DNA from: Hemibagrus wyckioides
Taxonomy: Eukaryota > Chordata > Actinopteri > Siluriformes > Bagridae
Length of the DNA stretch: 64,000 bases
Direction of reading: 5' to 3'
Assembly (NCBI RefSeq): GCF_019097595.1
Contig: NC_080723.1
Location: forward strand, 16,385,511 to 16,449,510
How positions within the stretch are numbered: the stretch's first letter is position 1; each line of letters begins with the position of its first letter. Both the position numbers and the translations under genes were made by a program. Positions 21,977 through 32,335 of this stretch are shown piece after piece. The notes beneath the pieces were generated by a model. The model did not search any database. It was given only the letters and a program-made list of their open reading frames with translations, and was not told where the DNA came from.

Positions 21977-24632
21977 ATTCTTCTCTTCTCTTCTCTTCTC
22001 TTCTCTTCTCTCCTCTTCTCTTAATTTCTCTTCTCCTTTTTCCTCTCTTCTCTTCTCTTCTCTTCTCTTCTCTTCTCTTCTCTTCTCCTTTTTCCTCTCT
22101 TCTCTTCTCTTCTCTTCTCTCCTCTTCTCTTAATTTCTCTTCTCCTTTTTCCTCTCTTCTCTTCTCTTCTCTTCTCTTCTCTTCTCTTCTCTTCTCTTCT
22201 CTTCTCCTTTTTTCCTCTCTTCTCTTCTCTTCTCTTCTCTTCTCTCCCCTTCTCTTAATTTCTCTTCTCCTTTTTCCTCTCTTCTCTTCTCTTCTCTTCT
22301 CTTCTCTTCTCTTCTCTTCTCCATTTTTCTCTTCTCTTCTCTTCTCTTCTCTTCTCTTCTCTTCTCTTCTCCTTTTTTCCTCTCTTCTCTTCTTTCTCTT
22401 CTCCATTTTTCTCTTTTCTCCTCTTCTCTTCTCTTCTCCTTTTTTCTTCTCTTCTCTTCTCTTCTCTTCTCTTCTCCTTTTTTCCTCTCATCTCTTCTCT
22501 TCTCCTTTTTTCCTCTCATCTCTTCTCTTCTCTTTTCTCCTCTTCTCTTAATTTCTCTTCTCTTCTTTTCTCTTCTCTTCTCTTCTCTTCTCTTCTCTTC
22601 TCTTCTCCTTTTTTCTTCTCTTCTCCTTTTTTCCTCTCTTCTCTTCTTTCTCTTCTCCATTTTTCTCTTTTCTCCTCTTCTCTTAATTTCTCTTCTCCTT
22701 TTTCCTCTCTTCTCTTCCCTTCTCTTCTCTTCTCTTCTCTTCTCCTTTTTTCCTCTCTTCTCTTCTTTCTCTTCTCCATTTTTCTCTTTTCTCCTCTTCT
22801 CTTAATTTCTCTTCTATTCTCTTCTCCTTTTTCTTCTCTTCTCTTTTTTTGCTCTCTTCTCTTCAATTCTCTTCTCTTCTCCTTTTTTCCTCTCATCTCT
22901 TCTCCATTTTTCTCTTTTCTCCTCTTCTCTTCTCTTTTTTTCCTCTCCTCTCCTCTCCTCTCCTCTTCTCTTCTCTTCTCCTTTTTTCCTCTCATCTCTT
23001 CTCTTCTCCATTTTTCTCTTTTCTCCTTTTCTCTTCTCTTCTCTTCTCCATTTTTCTCTTTTCTCCTCTTCTCTTAATTTCTCTTCTCTTCTCTTCTCCT
23101 TTTTTCCTCTCTTCTCTTCTCTTCTCTTCTCCATTTTTCTCTTTTCTCCTCTTCTCTTAATTTCTCTTCTATTCTCTTCTCTTCTCTTCTCTTCTCTTCT
23201 CTTCTCCTTTTTTGCTCTCTTCTCTTCAATTCTCTTCTCTTCTCCTTTTTTCCTCTCATCTCTTCTCTTCTCCATTTTTCTCTTTTCTCCTCTTCTCTTC
23301 TCTTCTCCTTTTTTGCTCTCTTCTCTTCAATTCTCCTCTCTTCTCCTTTCTTCCTCTCATCTCTTCTCTTCTCCATTTTTCTCTTTTCTCCTCTTCTCTT
23401 CTCTTCTTTTTTCCTCTCATCTCTTCTCTTCTCCATTTTTCTCTTTTCTCCTCTTCTCTTAATTTCTCTTTTCTTCTCTTCTCCATTTTTCTCTTCTCTT
23501 CTCTTCTCTTCTCTTCTCTTCTCTTCTCTTCTCTTCTCCTCTCTACTCTTCTCCTTTTTTCCGCTTATCACTTCTCGTCTCCTTTTTTCCTGTCATCTCT
23601 TCTCTTCTCTCTCCTCCTCTTCTCTTCTCTTCTCTTCTCTTCTCTTCTCTTCTCTTCTCTTCTCTTCTCTTCTCTTCTCTTCTCTTCTCCTTTTTTCCTC
23701 TCTTCTCTTCTCTTCTCCATTTTTCTCTTTTCTCCTCTTCTCTTAATTTCTCTTCTCTTAATTTCTCTTCTCTTCTCTTCTCCTTTTTTCTCCTTTTTTT
23801 CTCCTCTTCTCTTCTCTTCTCTTCTCTTCTCCTTTTTTCCTCTCCTCTCTTCTCTTCTCTCTTCTCTTCTCTCTTCTCTTCTCTCTTCTCTTCTCTCTTC
23901 TCTTTTCTCCTCTTCTCTTCTCTTCTCTTCTCTTCTCCTTTTTTCTTCTCTTCTCTTCTCTTCTCTTCTCTTCTCCTTTTTTCCTCTCATCTCTTCTCTT
24001 CTCCTTTTTTCCTCTCATCTCTTCTCTTCTCTTTTCTCCTCTTCTCTTAATTTCTCTTCTCTTCTCTTCTCTTAATTTCTCTTCTCTTCTCTTAATTTCT
24101 CTTCTCTTTTCTTCTCTTCTCTTCTCTTCTCCTTTTTCTTCTCTTCTCCTTTTTCCTCTCTTCTCTTCTTTCTCTTCTCCATTTTTCTCTTTTCTCCTCT
24201 TCTCTTAATTTCTCTTCTCCTTTTTTCCTCTCTTCTCTTCTCTTCTCTTCTCTTCTCTTCTCCTTTTTTCCTCTCTTCTCTTCTTTCTCTTCTCCATTTT
24301 TCTCTTTTCTCCTCTTCTCTTCTCTTCTCCTTTTTTCTTCTCTTCTCTTCTCTTCTCCATTTTTCTCTTTTCTCCTCTTCTCTTAATTTCTCTTCTCTTC
24401 TCTTCTCTTTTTTTCTCTTCTCTTCTCTTCTCCTTTTTTCTTCTCTTCTCTTCTCCATTTTTTCTCTTTTCTCCTCTTCTCTTAATTTCTCTTCTCTTCT
24501 CTTCTCTTCTCTTCTCCTTTTTTGCTCTCTTCTCTTCTGTTCTCTTCAATTCTCTACTCTCCTCTTCTCCTTTTCTCTTCTCTTCTCTTCTCTTCTCTTC
24601 TCTTCTCTTCTCTTCTCTTCTCTCATCTCCTC
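21977..24632. repeat. 2.65-kb TTCTC-type polypyrimidine satellite ending at a splice acceptor
   Basis: The plus strand is almost pure C and T, built from TTCTC pentamers broken by recurring spacers: CCTTTTTTCC, CCATTTTTCTC, CTCTTAATTTCTC and TTTTTTGCTCTC. The CCATTTTT block occurs at about 17 places (for example 22403, 22657, 22776, 22903, 23008, 23131, 23433, 24294, 24454), so there is a higher-order pattern rather than a plain microsatellite. I see no AG dinucleotide between 21947 and the exon acceptor at 24634. Purine-only 'proteins' of E, K and R on the minus strand are artefacts. Confidence 0.95.
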
Positions 24633-24635
24633 TAG

Positions 24636-24773
24636 GAGCATATGTCCCTCGCTGCACAGAGGATGGCTACTTTAAGACCACACAGTGTCATGGCAGCACA
24701 GGCCAGTGTTGGTGTGTTGATAAATATGGCAATGAGATTGCCGGTTCCAGGAAACAAGGCAACCCCATCTGTG
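24636..24773 (+). CDS. spock1: SPOCK1 exon: thyroglobulin type-1 domain
   Basis: A 138-bp exon starting after CTCTAG at 24630-24635 and ending at a GTAGGT donor (24774), phase 1 both sides. It encodes AYVPRCTEDGYFKTTQCHGS, then GQCWCVDKYGNE and SRKQGNPIC. This holds the hallmark QC and CWCV motifs and the conserved Gly of the thyroglobulin type-1 repeat, with the Cys positions complete when the LPC cysteine of the previous exon is counted. In testicans this module has been linked to protease inhibition. Nearly all residues fit testican-1. Acceptor choice AG at 24634-24635 is fixed by the phase of the upstream exon. Confidence 0.96.
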
Positions 24774-25207
24774 GTAGGTTCCTGCCCAATCCCTTATTTA
24801 CCTGAGTGAGGACAGGTTTATGGCTTCAGTGGGGTACATAAGGCAATACACATACAGTAGCCCATCATAGCATGTTTGCTGTAGACGCTGTCCTGTGAGA
24901 CAAGCACGATCATTACTGAATGAGGAATATCAGACATGTGCCTGTGTGTGTGTGTGTGTGTGTCTGTGTGTGTGTGTTATTTTACTGTGCTTGCTTTATG
25001 AGACATCAGAGGACCCATAATTCAGGATGGTGCTGTTTTCCTGTCTCATCACAGTAAAAGAGTATAATAGATAAATAATGGCACTCTTCCTTCTTGCTCT
25101 ACCGGCTATCCATTCATCTTCCACTGTCATATCTCATCTCATATCTATCTAACAGCTGCTAACCTATTTCACCATCTCGCTCTGTGTGTGTGTGTGTGTG
25201 TGTATAG
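24774..25207 (+). other. SPOCK1 last intron (434 nt)
   Basis: Contains a (GT)n run (24946-24978) and, near the 3' end, CTAAC at 25159-25163 followed by a short pyrimidine stretch and ten TG units (25183-25202) before the TATAG acceptor. Confidence 0.85.
25159..25207 (+). promoter_or_regulatory. Branch point and UG-rich acceptor of the last exon
   Basis: GCTAAC (adenine at 25162) matches the metazoan branch-point consensus 45 nt before the acceptor AG. Between them lie CCTATTTCACCATCTCGCTC and then (TG)10. UG repeats are bound by TDP-43 and CELF proteins in vertebrates, so use of this acceptor could be modulated. That last step is inference. Confidence 0.6.
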
Positions 25208-25410
25208 AGGAGGATCAGGAGACCTCAGGGGATTTTGGCAGCGGAGGAGCCGTCATTCTTCTTGATGACCAGGAGGAGGAGGAGGAGCCTCCACAGAACA
25301 GGCGGCGCAGACAGAAGGAGAAGCGCGGCAGGCTCCGCCCCCGCGGGGCCATTGAAGATGATGAAGACGAAGAAGACGACAAAGAAGACGAGATTGGCTA
25401 CATCTGGTAG
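25208..25410 (+). CDS. spock1: SPOCK1 last coding exon: glycosaminoglycan sites and acidic tail
   Basis: Begins with AG that completes Glu, then EDQETSGDFGSGGAVILLDD, and ends EDDKEDEIGYIW with a stop at 25408-25410. The two Ser-Gly dipeptides in SGDFGSGG are the chondroitin/heparan sulfate attachment sites of testican-1, and GYIW is a characteristic testican end. Between them is an acidic run (QEEEEE), then a strongly basic stretch NRRRRQKEKRGRLRPRG, then a second acidic run. In mammalian testican-1, as I remember it, the middle part is less basic, so this insert is unusual. The five exons give 246 complete codons plus the split first one, the C-terminal part of a protein of roughly 440 residues. 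Confidence 0.94.
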
Positions 25411-25553
25411 CTCCACCCCCATCTCCCGCTGGCCAACCAGGGACCCCGGTTGTAATGCACAGTTCTGAAGCCATTCCAACCCCATGCTCTGGATCTGAAT
25501 CTCAAAAAGAAAAAAAACATCAATAACTATAACCTGCATCACCTGTATTTTTG

Positions 25554-25554
<1 letters not shown>

Positions 25555-25601
<47 letters not shown>

Positions 25602-25602
25602 T
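25555..25602. repeat. (TTA)16 microsatellite in the 3' UTR
   Basis: Pure TTA/ATT repeat 145 bases after the stop codon, transcribed as a UUA-rich segment. Confidence 0.95.
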
Positions 25603-28600
25603 TCTTTTCTTAATTGTGTGTTTCCTCTTTTCTGGCTGTTCTAAACAATATCAATCAGTAAAAACTCTCATAATTACATAAACACATTCTGTATCTGGAA
25701 ATGGCAACCATTTGCTCCCACTCTTGTTTTTCATTACAGGAATCCATACCACCTTTTCTTTCTATTTTTTTTTCTTTTCTCTCTCTCTTTTTATCCATCC
25801 ACAGAGCTCCTGAAGCCATTTGAGAGCTGCGGCTGTAAATATTTCTTTTTCTCTTCAGACAGATGAGGCGTTACATCTCCCTCCATCCCAGAGTCTCTCA
25901 CCTGAGCCTTCTAGAAGACTCCTGGAAGTACTAGAAGGTTCTTCCTGTGGCTTAGAAGGTCATTAAATAAGTAAAAAAAAAATATGATTATAATAAGCGT
26001 GCGAGATGTAGGAAAGGTTCTGGTGTGTTTTAGGAGGCTCTAGTGAGATTCTTGAAGGGCCTATGCATGCTCCCCACTGTGGAGGCGAGAAGAAGGTGAT
26101 GTTTTTTTTTTTTTTTCAGCTGGTGGCTAATAGAAAGCCAATGAGCATTTTATTTTGTGATACTGCTGTTGTTTGCTGATGCTCTGCTTCATTCTGTTGC
26201 TGGATGGTCGCCACAGTGCTACCACAAATCTCTATTAACAAAAGTTTCCATTCCACTGGACAGTGTGGTACAGTGATCTTATGGTACTGTAACTAATCTG
26301 CTAATCCTTTGGGTTTCCCTTCTTGCCAAGGCAGAAGGAACACCAAACTGGGAGCTAGAAATGGTGTAAAGCTTTGACTGTTGAAATATAATTGTCATTG
26401 TATCGTTCCATGAGTCACCCATAATTAAAATAAGGAGCTACAGGACTGTTTTTTGATTCCACATAATTCCAAATGGAAAAGCAGACCATGAAGCTCCCCC
26501 ATTGTTGCAATTATCATTAGTCTTGGATGTTAGCATTGGCATTTCCCGGGATGTGATCACCTTACAACCTCTAGAGAACTGCTCCGATTTTCCTAAGTAC
26601 CCTTATGGAAATGGACACAGGTACTGAACCAGGATGCAGATAGTTCTGAATTCCATACCATACCGTCCCATACCACACTGTCCAATGGAAAAGCAGAAAA
26701 GTGTGTGTCTGTGTGTGAGTCCAAACCAATTAGTAGCCAAACCTTCACCACATCCGACCCAAGTAAAAATGTTTCCTTTATGCAATCATTCCTTTTCAGT
26801 CATTCTTGCATATTTATGTTCAAATTTTGTTTCCAAGAAAGTCTAGGAACCTTCCCCCAGCAGTGAGTGTGTGCATGACACACCATCAAGTTACATACCA
26901 TACAATTCCACTAAATGCTCTCTTATTCTGAAATAGAAATAATGGATGGACACAAAATCTCTTTATGGCCTCTTCAATGTCAAGCTGGGTGCTTTTGTTA
27001 ACCTGGCTGTAGCACTTTTTTTTTCCCAACTTCCTTTCAAAGCAGGCAACATTTTATTTTGACAGACTCTTAAGAAAAATGGATGTTATAAATGCAGTTT
27101 ATTCCGCTGTGCTCAGCCGTCCGTATGGTGTGTAAAGAACAAAAAACTGCATAGTTTTGAATAGAAACTATTAGGACTTAGCTCTTTTCCATCCTACAGA
27201 GATAAATCATACTCCGTGTATAAACGTCCAGCATGAGACTAGGTGAGAAAGTTGGTGATTAAACAGTTCTGTCGGTTTTAAAGGGACGTTTCAAGGCTCT
27301 AAGAGTCAGACCTGAGCTCTGGGTTTAATAAATCAGATTCAAGCTGTCACATAAGCTTAATCATAATGACATGCCCCTCTGTGGAGTCTGATCATTGAGG
27401 AGACGGATTATAGTGCATTTATTTGCTGATAGCAGAAGTGATTAGATCACGGCATTCAGCTCAGTGGATTTGTCTTTGTCTCTCAGAGCCACATTTACAC
27501 GCATCAATGGGATATTTATTGGCATTTGTGATGGACAGAGAGAGAAATAATAATGATGGTGATGATGGTGATGATAAGGATATATATAGTAATGCTTATC
27601 TGTTATCTATATTTGACATACAAATACACTTCAGCAAATTCAGTTTGCATGTCTGATCAGTGGTTCTCAAGGCGTTGAGTCTCGGGGTCCAAGGAGGTCT
27701 AACCAGGGGTCTGTAATTTTTTATTATTTTATAAATTTGTTTCATTGATAAAAAAAAAAAATCCTAACCCATTATTGAGTTATTATTCAGGATATATATA
27801 TATTTATTGATGTAACTTTACACATTATCATGCACAGGAGTGGATAAAGATGTTTGTTTGGTTCAAGAGAGTGTGAAGTAGAGTTTATTAGAATAACTGA
27901 ATGGAAATTTGTCTAGATTTTCAGTTTTCAATGGTAAAGAAAGAGTTTGCTGAACTCTCACACTCAGGAAGTACTTGAGATCCTTGGGATTGAGTTTATA
28001 GTTTAATGGAGGGTTCCTAGCAGGGACGGTTTGACAACGCTGACTTTAAATAACTCTACAGTCGACATCTTCATTGTCCATCAGAAAGCAGGAAGTTCGG
28101 TTGTTACCGACCACAGTCCTGTGTCTGTTCTGCTTCAGCACGAAACTCCACCCTCTCCATTCTACCATCAGTTGGTTTGCTAATGCACTATGAACCACCT
28201 TATTAATTCAGTAATCATTCCTACAATACACACACACACACACACACACAGTACTGCTAATGCTATTGCAGAAACCACTAATGCACCAGTTACAGTAAAT
28301 GGCCATATTTGCAAGAGTCTTCTTTGTTAATTCTCTATATTTTTTACTTTGTAAAAACGATAAAGACAACAGATTAAAAAAAAAATACATAAAAGAGTAC
28401 TAAAATTATGATGTAATATAATACAGTAGTGTGGCTTTGTCCATTTGCATTGCAGATATTGGGTGTATAAGTCCCCTGTAGTCTTAACTGTAATGTAGAC
28501 CTTTTCCTCTCCTATTCTCTCTCTCTCTCTAATCTCCTCTTCCTCTCTCTCTCTCTTTCAGAGTGTGTACTAGTGTTCTCAGTTTTATGCCTGTCTTCTT

Positions 28601-28768
28601 TTCCCTCCTTTCCTCTCCCTGCTCCTGAGTCCTGCTGGAATGTTGATGTTCTGGGCTGAATCCCTTTCTGTTTGTTCAGGTTTTATTTCTTTCCCCCTTT
28701 TTTTTGGGATTTGATTTTTCCTAAAAATTTCATCTGTAAAACGGTTTCATGAAAAAAATGTTTGTCTG

Positions 28769-28774
28769 AATAAA
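28769..28774 (+). promoter_or_regulatory. Candidate SPOCK1 polyadenylation signal
   Basis: A canonical AATAAA preceded by a T-rich stretch (28682-28722) and followed within 30 bases by GT/T-rich sequence (GTCTGTCCTTGTCC, then CTTTCTCTCC), the usual layout of a vertebrate poly(A) site. It is the best-placed AATAAA after the stop codon. Confidence 0.5.
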
Positions 28775-29363
28775 TCTGGAGTCTGTCCTTGTCCACTTTC
28801 TCTCCGGCTCCTTCCTTTCTTTATTTGTTTTCTCTCGAAATGAATTAGGTTGCCAATGATTTTCAATAATGGCTTTTCATGCACAGTCAATAGTGTGTTA
28901 AGGCTTGATTTGCTTGGTAAGAGTTTTAAATTGTGCAGCAGCTTAGAGCAAATTATTTTTGAGTAATTACTGTCAGATTTACCATACAGGGAGCTGAATG
29001 AGCAGTTAAGGGATGTAATATTGATAGGAAATGAGCCACCCACGGGTTTGTTTTGAATGCTCTGGAGTTTGAGTCGGGGAAAGTCGATTTGGAGCTTTGC
29101 AGATGTGAAGAGCCAAAGGGATGTCATCAGTCATAACCACTCATCCTTAATGATATCTGTTATGCGAGGATCTCACTCTTTCGATGTGTTTGATGCTTGT
29201 CATAGCTTTTTTCCGCTGGTACCAGACAGGCAAATAAGTGGGTTTTTTTTCCTAGAGATTCTCCAAACTGACAGATCACACAAAGCTAATGGTCTCAACT
29301 AGACACGACACCTATGCTTTTTGTTATTTTTATACCTCCATAGATTTCAGGAAGCTGACAACA

Positions 29364-30322
29364 TACACTCACCATCCAATGTGACATCCATACAGTTATC
29401 TAATCAGCCAATCCTGTGACAGCAGCTCAATTCAAATAAGTCATGCAGAAACTAGACAAGAGCTTTGGTTAATGTTCACATCAAACATCAGAATGGGGAA
29501 AACGTATGGTTTTTGTGACTTTAACCAGATTGTACCAGATTGGCTGGTTTGAGTATTTCAGAAACTGCAGACCTCCTGTGATTTTCACACAAAAGAGCAT
29601 CTGGTATACCGATTGTTGAGTGACTGACAGTTTTGTTGGTAAAAAATGCCTTCTTGATGTTAGAGGAAAATGGCCAGACAGGAAGGAAATAGAAACACAA
29701 ATAATCACTCTTTACTACTGTGATGATCAGAAAAGCATCTCGGCATGCACAAAGCATCAAATCATGAGGTGGATGAGCTAAAAACCACGTCAGGTTTCAC
29801 TCCTGTCAGTCAAGATCGAGGAGGTTTTCATGGGCACAGACTCATCAAAAACTGGTCAGGTGAAGACAGACTGAAGCTTCACCTCAAGGTTTGATATGTT
29901 GTGCATTTTGAGATGCCTTTCTGCTCACCACAGTGGTAGTGTTTATTTGTTACTAAAGACTTCCTGTAAGCTCGGACCAATCTGATCTCCCTCATCAATG
30001 AGGTATTTCAGCCTCTTTACTCTGAGGAATTATTTTGGTTTTTCACAACTTCTGTACAAACTCTAGAGACTTTTATTTCTGTTCTGGGATGAAAATCCCA
30101 GGTTTACCATTTCTGAAATACTCAAACTAGCTCATCTGGCATCAACAACCATGCCACGGTGAAAATCACAGGGATCACATTTTCATCCATTCGGCTGTTT
30201 GATTAACTGAATGAACATTAAGCTCTTGTATCTGCATCATGTATTGTGCAGTTATGACCTGATTAGTTGATTAGAAAACTCCAGGAAAGTGCAGATGTAT
30301 AGGTGTTCCTAAGAAAGTATAA
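29364..30322. mobile_element. Tc1-like element in head-to-head foldback arrangement
   Basis: The left arm (29364 to about 29880, plus orientation) reads through a fish Tc1-like element from its terminal region (ACACTCACC, TCTAATCAGCCAATC) into the transposase gene (GTTTGAGTATTTCAGAAACT, then CACTCCTGTCAG). The right arm (about 29882-30322) is the same 5' half on the minus strand, ending TGTTCCTAAGAAAGT. For example GAGTATTTCAGAAA at 29551-29564 has its exact reverse complement at 30110-30123. Both arms are decayed and neither encodes a protein. The family is the same as at 2500-2729. Confidence 0.75.
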
Positions 30323-32117
30323 ACGTCTCATCCACTTTGTTAGAAAAGGCTGATGATTAAATGGATATCCATTATTATTTTGGCCCCACCCCCGGCTGTT
30401 AAGAACCGAGAACTGGACCTGCCTTTGATCGAGGATGAGGATCCAGAAATATCTAACAAACAGAGTATCCATGAAAGGACGATAAATCTCAGCTGTAGTA
30501 CCAGATCCTTTATTACAACCACATGCCTTAATACAAATGATGTACTTAAATGTAGTTCATTGAGGAAGGAAACAGCTTTCAGTGAATTAAAGACTTTTAT
30601 TTATTTATCTGATTAGCGAAGTGACAAAAGTTTGAAGGTTGAACGTATAAACACAATGTTTAAATGACAGCTGGACAGAGAAACGGTCAATTATTCCCAC
30701 CTCAATCTGGTCAAGAGCAAAAGTGTCACCTGTTCAGAGTTTTTGGCCCAAATCAAAAGAGGTAACAGGGAGAAAGATTTTTAATTTAGCCATGAACTAA
30801 TATACACATCATTACTGCAGTGCTGTAGGCATTTAGATGAAACTCTCTTGAGCCAAACAAGCCAATACTGTAAAATCATTATTATTCACACAAACACACA
30901 CAAAACAATCAGGCAATACAAATGTGGCTGTTCAATAGATAATTAGGCAGCAACCTTTAGTGTGCCTCCATTTGTCTAAAGGCCAGGACACACCCCTGTT
31001 TCTAACCCTGCTTTTCTTCTCCCACTCACACACACACACACACCTCTACATTTCTTCTCTTTTGTAGCACTTAGAGCACTAACAGGTACTGTTGTCATGG
31101 GAGCTCTCGAAAGCCCCATCCATTCTGGAGCCGTTTATTGATCTGGGATCTCCGATCTCCTCTGTCACTTAATGGCCGTCTCACATCAGACAAACAGCAG
31201 CATGATTCTTTTCACAAGACAGTTTCAGGGGATTTCCCGCCATCTGGAGACTTTTAAACGCCTGTCTTCAGCATGTCACTGCTTTCCCCCTCAGGCCCTG
31301 TCAGAAAATAAAAAGACATTTAGAAAACGCCTCTAGTGTGTGGCGGATGAATCCAGCATATGCCAGTGCTTCTGCTTCCTCCAGAGAACGATACATCTAT
31401 TATAATCAATCTGCTGTATTTAGTTATTATTAGCTGTTATCTTATAACCGGCAGCATGAAAGAAAAGCAATGTATGGGGAAATGATTAGACCGGATTCTT
31501 TTCTACACTCTACAGGTTCTTTTGTGCTGTGAAAGCGGGCCAGGTTATTCGGGTTAGATCTCCTAAACACAGCTTCTTGACAGCTAGCCTATTATCTGTG
31601 AAAGGCCTGAATGGAACAAACACTGACACATCCATGTTTAAAACCTCTCTGAAAGTTTACTTCATACATAAAAAAAAAATCTAGAGGGAAAGTTATTTCT
31701 GTGTTCATTTATTTTTCATAATGCTGCAGTCCGCACTTCTTTCTCCACTGCAACACTATTAATACACTAATAATAATTTCACGTTGCACGGTCCACTCTA
31801 GGGTAAAGAAAATGCTCAATGTGTTTAACTTATTCTAGTTAAACAGAATAAGTAAAGTTGGGGATATTGGGCTAGTTCTGGTATCTTGTGGCTGGCATCG
31901 TGTCTCAAAAAAAAAACAAATCTATTTTTAAGGTAGAATTAACTAGTAGGCATGAAAGAAGTGCCCCAGAGTTTTAGAGATTTTTTGCAATAATGTTACG
32001 GAAATCAATACAAATGCATATCAAGAGTATGCACTTTAATGCTCTCTAGAATGTACACGTCGTCCCCACAAATAATACTATTGACAGGGTGGGTATTGCT
32101 CTACAGTAGCAGCTTGT
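30323..32117. other. Intergenic, no gene seen
   Basis: Repeat-poor stretch downstream of SPOCK1. Bases about 31080-31560 are complex and G+C-balanced with no repeat family recognised, a candidate conserved non-coding element. No open frame has recognisable features. Confidence 0.45.
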
Positions 32118-32335
32118 TATTAATGAGCAAGCCGGAGAAAGTAAATATCAAGGAAAGACTCCCTGAGACAATATGAGAAAGAAACTTTGAGAGGAAACCG
32201 ACTCCAAAAGGGAAAGCATCCTCATCTGGGTGACACTGAAGAGTGTGATTGTAAATCATTTGCTTTCTATAACTGTCCCCTACACAGTCATGTGCAATTG
32301 TGTATCCACTCATAGCTTTTCCACCCATCCTTTGA
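32118..32335 (+). repeat. Dispersed repeat, third family (decayed copy)
   Basis: Shares ordered words with the copies at 34068 and 60803: AATGAGCAAGC, AAGGAAAGACTCCCTGAGAC, GAAACTTTGAGAGGAAACC, CATCCTCATCTGGGTGACAC. The class is unknown to me; no coding frame. Confidence 0.6.

Larger units (their letters stand above)
25411..28795 (+). other. SPOCK1 3' untranslated region (probable extent)
   Basis: No gene is seen between the stop codon and the AATAAA at 28769. A 3' UTR of about 3.4 kb would fit the long transcripts known for testican-1. It contains (TTA)16 at 25555-25602, T-runs, weaker ATTAAA signals (about 25962 and 26421), and a (CA)n run at 28230-28251. An alternative is an early end near 25990 with the remainder intergenic. 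The upstream boundary is certain and the downstream one is inferred. Confidence 0.5.

Noticed and set aside
21882..24657. Many long minus-strand open frames rich in Glu, Lys and Arg, and plus-strand frames rich in Ser, Leu and Phe
   Set aside because: They come from the TTCTC satellite, which lacks stops in several frames. They have no domain and overlap each other on both strands.
19485..25410. Assignment to SPOCK2 or SPOCK3 instead of SPOCK1
   Set aside because: SPOCK3, as remembered, ends in DVYI and has a different linker, and SPOCK2 has a different acidic tail. The EDDKEDE..GYIW end, the LPCQNE linker and the FKDGKLSNNEWCYCFQKP stretch fit SPOCK1 best.
25225..25542. Minus-strand frames opposite the last SPOCK1 exon
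   Set aside because: Shadows of the coding strand; the plus strand carries the testican tail in the correct splice phase.
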